In this document: positions 61,281 to 64,000 of the stretch, one piece after another
Layout: each line of letters starts with the position of its first letter
How positions within the stretch are numbered: the first letter of the stretch is position 1
Source: Eubacterium_U album
Lineage (GTDB): Bacteria; Bacillota; Clostridia; Lachnospirales; Lachnospiraceae
Direction of reading: 5' to 3'
Assembly: GCF_025336545.1 (NCBI RefSeq)
Contig: NZ_JAODBU010000002.1
Location: 372,001 to 436,000 of the forward strand
Length of the DNA: 64,000 nt
Position numbers and translations under genes: made by a program
The notes under the pieces: generated by a model
Seen by the model: only the letters and a program-made list of their open reading frames with translations
The model's database searches: none
Told to the model about the DNA's origin: nothing

Positions 61281-62108
61281 TTAGAAGAAATTTATTAAGA
61301 GCCATACTATAGGTGCAACAAATATTACGCTGTCAAACCTATCCATTATGCCACCATGTCCCGGTATAAGTGTACCATAATCCTTAATATCATGATTTCT
61401 CTTTATTGCTGATGCAGCTAAATCTCCTGTCATTGCAATAAGACTTCCTGCTGCACATACGATTGGATATGCTATTCTAGGGTCTAAATATCTCATTTCT
61501 ATATTATTCTGAAATACTGTTGCATATATAAATCCTAATACAGCTGCTCCAAGTATTCCACCTACAGCACCTTCTATAGATTTCTTTGGGCTTAACACCG
61601 GTGCCATTTTATGCTTTCCAAATGCTACACCAAATACATACGCACATGTATCACTTCCCCATGAGCATAAGAATATCAACCATACATTATATGCACCATT
61701 ATTACCCATTCTTACCAAATAAACAAAAGATAACATAACTGCTACATATATTGTTCCAAAAATTGCTGCCATTACCTGTTCAGTCTTGCATTTTGGAAAT
61801 TCAAAAACATAAACAGCCATGCACGCAATGAGTAATGCAACTATTAAAAATGGAACATATGTCATCATATCAAAACGAAGCATTGCATAATAAATAATTA
61901 CTGCAATATATGCCATTATTCCTGTAGCATATTTTTCAATACCAAACACTCTGTTCATTTCATATAAACCAATTAAGGAAACAATTCCAACTGTAACAAG
62001 TAAAACATCATTTCCTAAAATAATGGTTATAAGTGCAATTATCACCAAAATTATTCCGCTAAAAAGTCTTTCATAAAAAGATTTATTCATAAATTTACTG
62101 ATTACCAT
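61281..62108 (-). CDS. cdsA: Phosphatidate cytidylyltransferase
   Basis: A 275-residue membrane enzyme that makes CDP-diacylglycerol, the phospholipid precursor. Eight or so helices; the family signature is in CSWGSDTCAYVFG, SPKKSIEGAVGG and DYGTLIPGHGGIMDRFDS. AGGAG lies inside the end of uppS, 8 bases before the ATG, and only 2 bases separate the genes. Confidence 0.96.
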   Translation of the reverse strand: MVISKFMNKSFYERLFSGIILVIIALITIILGNDVLLVTVGIVSLIGLYEMNRVFGIEKYATGIMAYIAVIIYYAMLRFDMMTYVPFLIVALLIACMAVYVFEFPKCKTEQVMAAIFGTIYVAVMLSFVYLVRMGNNGAYNVWLIFLCSWGSDTCAYVFGVAFGKHKMAPVLSPKKSIEGAVGGILGAAVLGFIYATVFQNNIEMRYLDPRIAYPIVCAAGSLIAMTGDLAASAIKRNHDIKDYGTLIPGHGGIMDRFDSVIFVAPIVWLLINFF

Positions 62109-62110
62109 CT

Positions 62111-62845
62111 TTAGTTCTCCTCAACTTTTCCAAATCTTCTGTCTCTTTCATTATACTTAGCTATAGCTTTTTTTAATTCCTCTTTATTAAAATCAGGCCA
62201 TAAAACATCTGTAAAATAAAATTCTGTATATGCAAGCTGCCATAAAAGATAATTTGACAATCTTAACTCTCCACTTGTTCTGATTAATAAATCAGGGTCA
62301 GGAATATCGTGAGTATCTAAAAAACCGTTAAACATATCTTCTGTAATATCTTCCGGAGCAATTTTGCCTTCAGCACATTCTCTAGATATTTTTCTGATTC
62401 CTCTTACAATTTCATCTCTTGCTCCATAATTAAGTGCAATGATAAATGTAATACCTGTATTATTTTTTGAACACTCTTCTAATTCTTCTATTTTTTCAAC
62501 AATCTCAGGTTCTAATCTGCTCCTTTCACCTATAACTCTTACTCTCATATTGTTGCTGTTTGCTCTTTTAATACAGTCTTTTAAATAATTTTTGAGAAGT
62601 TTCATTAAAGCTGCAACTTCATCATCAGGTCTGTTCCAGTTTTCTGTTGAAAATGCATATACAGTCAAATACTTAACGCCTAAATCATATGCGTCTTCTA
62701 TTATTTTTTCTACTGTCTTTGCTCCTGCCACATGTCCTGCATTTCTAGGTAAAAATCTCTTTTTTGCCCATCTTCCATTGCCATCCATAATAATGGCAAT
62801 ATGATTAGGTATATTCATTCCTGTTAAATCTATACTCTCTGCCAT
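62111..62845 (-). CDS. uppS: Undecaprenyl-diphosphate synthase (cis-isoprenyl transferase)
   Basis: A 244-residue enzyme making C55-PP for cell-wall carriers. Catalytic Asp is in IMDGNGRWAKKR; TENWNRP, IRTSGELRLSNYLLWQ and TEFYFTDVLWPDF are all present. I chose ATG 62845 because GGAGG lies 4 bases upstream and this gives the family start; the frame is open further upstream to 62896, inside the hairpin. A terminator hairpin separates it from frr. Confidence 0.96.
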   Translation of the reverse strand: MAESIDLTGMNIPNHIAIIMDGNGRWAKKRFLPRNAGHVAGAKTVEKIIEDAYDLGVKYLTVYAFSTENWNRPDDEVAALMKLLKNYLKDCIKRANSNNMRVRVIGERSRLEPEIVEKIEELEECSKNNTGITFIIALNYGARDEIVRGIRKISRECAEGKIAPEDITEDMFNGFLDTHDIPDPDLLIRTSGELRLSNYLLWQLAYTEFYFTDVLWPDFNKEELKKAIAKYNERDRRFGKVEEN

Positions 62846-62876
62846 ACTTCCTCCGGTTTCTGTATACATTCTAAAA

Positions 62877-62918
62877 TGGCTTTTGCACAGAATCAATTTT
62901 TATTCTTTGCAAAAGCCA
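62877..62918 (-). terminator. Terminator between frr and uppS
   Basis: TGGCTTTTGCA (62877-62887) and TGCAAAAGCCA (62908-62918) form an 11-pair stem with an inner AGAAT/ATTCT pairing, followed by TTTTAGAATG on the minus strand. It starts 32 bases before uppS. Confidence 0.75.
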
Positions 62919-62965
62919 CTTATTAATACGAAATTGTTTTTGCTGAGGATTTATTAACATTTCTA

Positions 62966-63520
62966 TTATACTGTTAATATTTCCTTTGATTTTTCTTCTA
63001 CTGCTGCATCAATCTTTGCAACATATTTATCTGTAGATTTCTGAACATCATCCTGATATTCCTTAATTTCATCTTCTGAAATTCCATCTTCTTTTCCTTT
63101 TTTCTTAATTGCATCCATTGCATCTCTTCTAATATTTCTAACTGCAACTTTTGCATTTTCACCTTTTTTCTTAACATCCTTTACAAGTTCTTTTCTTCTT
63201 TCTTCTGTTAATTCAGGGAAAACAAGTCTAATCATCTTTCCATCATTAGTTGGTGTTAATCCTAAATCAGACATTAAAAGTGCTTTTTCAATATCTTTCA
63301 AAATAGATGCTTCCCAAGGCTGAATTACAATCATTCTTGCTTCAGGCACTGATATATTGCCAACCTGCTGAAGTGGTGTTGGTGAACCGTAATAATCAAC
63401 TGTAATCTTATCTAAAATATGTGGATTAGCACGTCCAGCTCTAATAGATGTGTATTCACCATATAAATTGTCTAATGACTTTTCCATCTTATCTTCATAT
63501 GTCATAATTAATTCTTCCAT
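62966..63520 (-). CDS. frr: Ribosome recycling factor
   Basis: A 184-residue factor that, with EF-G, splits the 70S ribosome after termination. Recognised by YTSIRAGRANPHILDKITVDYYG, LQQVGNISVPEARMIVIQPWE, and LTEERRKELVKDVKK. AAGGAG lies 7 bases before the ATG at 63520. It follows pyrH by 24 bases. Confidence 0.97.
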   Translation of the reverse strand: MEELIMTYEDKMEKSLDNLYGEYTSIRAGRANPHILDKITVDYYGSPTPLQQVGNISVPEARMIVIQPWEASILKDIEKALLMSDLGLTPTNDGKMIRLVFPELTEERRKELVKDVKKKGENAKVAVRNIRRDAMDAIKKKGKEDGISEDEIKEYQDDVQKSTDKYVAKIDAAVEEKSKEILTV

Positions 63521-63544
63521 GTTAAAACTCCTTCATTCTATAAA

Positions 63545-64000
63545 TTATTCTACTGTAATTTTTGTTCCTATTTTCTCGCCTGTTGCTGCCTTAATAATGC
63601 TATTTTCTTCATTCAATCCGAATAAAAGCATTGGCATTTTATTTTCCATTGCCAAAACACTTGCTGCAAGATCAATTACTCCAAGTCTGTCATCTACAAT
63701 CTTACTTATTGGTAATTCATCATATTTCTTAGCATCCGGGTTAACAGCAGGATCACTATCATACACACCGTCAATTGCTTTAGCTCCTAAAATACAATCT
63801 GCTTCAATTTCAATGGCTCTTAAAACCATTGTCATATCTGTTGAAAAATATGGATGACCTGTTCCTCCGGCGAAGAAACAAACCTTACCTGCCTTTAATC
63901 CATTAACAGCTTCATCCTTTGAAAATAATTTAGTCCATGTTCCGCATGTAAATGGTGTAAATACATCTGTGTCCATTCCTTCTGTTCTGAATATTTCTGA
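63545..64000 (-). CDS. pyrH: UMP kinase, C-terminal part (cut by window edge)
   Basis: The last 151 codons are present; the frame is open to the right edge and the internal ATG at 63976 is not the start. VCFFAGGTGHPYFSTDMTM, ADCILGAKAIDGVYDSDP and the final KAATGEKIGTKITVE identify UMP kinase (amino-acid kinase fold), which makes UDP from UMP. The kinase precedes frr, as in most bacteria. Confidence 0.95.
   Translation of the reverse strand, partial: SEIFRTEGMDTDVFTPFTCGTWTKLFSKDEAVNGLKAGKVCFFAGGTGHPYFSTDMTMVLRAIEIEADCILGAKAIDGVYDSDPAVNPDAKKYDELPISKIVDDRLGVIDLAASVLAMENKMPMLLFGLNEENSIIKAATGEKIGTKITVE

Overview
The window is about 64 kb of low-GC, densely packed Firmicute chromosome, and gene content and order fit a member of the Lachnospiraceae (Clostridia). 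Supporting signs are AGGAGG-type ribosome-binding sites, PolC-type replicase, a rimP-nusA-ylxR-ylxQ-infB-rbfA-nrnA-truB-ribF block, a pyrH-frr-uppS-cdsA-rseP-ispG-polC block, Gram-positive sortase-anchored and amidase surface proteins, and a MurL/MurD cell-wall pair. Almost every gene is on the minus strand, so transcription runs from high to low coordinates; only an amidase (32933-34120), a CBS protein (35000-35419) and a LysR remnant run the other way. Both ends are cut inside genes: fhs at the left and pyrH at the right.

Layout, left to right. 1-4.7 kb: fhs (partial), ftsK, uppP and a ClpP-like tepA. 4.8-9.5 kb: a stand-alone HisA of the eukaryotic type, then an ABC ATPase/FtsX permease pair whose permease carries a long coiled coil. 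9.7-15.6 kb: a sulfhydrylase, a MurD-MurL pair that probably makes D-Glu on the nucleotide precursor, and a GT-C-like membrane protein with a small membrane partner. 15.7-18.4 kb: pnp and rpsO with structured RNA leaders. 18.6-23.8 kb: a 1710-residue sortase-anchored fibro-slime adhesin sitting inside the otherwise conserved ribF-rpsO junction. 24-32.7 kb: the translation/transcription-factor operon from a good promoter at 32684-32712 with a hairpin in its leader. 32.9-35.5 kb: amidase, broken LysR gene, tRNA-Glu(CUC), a large palindrome and a CBS protein.

35.6-44.4 kb: a complete phosphate-response locus (pstS-pstC-pstA-pstB-phoU, a small membrane protein, an Na/Pi symporter with PhoU domain, response regulator, histidine kinase). 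44.5-44.8 kb: a nested palindrome with a 74-bp tandem duplication. 44.8-54 kb: transaldolase-like protein, dxr, and a galactitol-type PTS operon (regulator, IIA, IIB, IIC, unknown membrane protein, class II aldolase, YjbQ, short TIM). 54.3-64 kb: polC, ispG, rseP, cdsA, uppS, frr, pyrH; dxr, which in many relatives lies between cdsA and rseP, is absent there and is found 15 kb away.

Most of the window is ordinary housekeeping DNA. The parts most worth a second look are the MurL/MurD pair, the PTS-aldolase-TIM-YjbQ operon with an unknown membrane protein, the two large palindromic elements, the adhesin insertion, and several RNA hairpins placed over or next to start sites. No CRISPR array, insertion sequence, prophage or restriction system was seen. 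All functional calls are by reading translated motifs; no searches were run.
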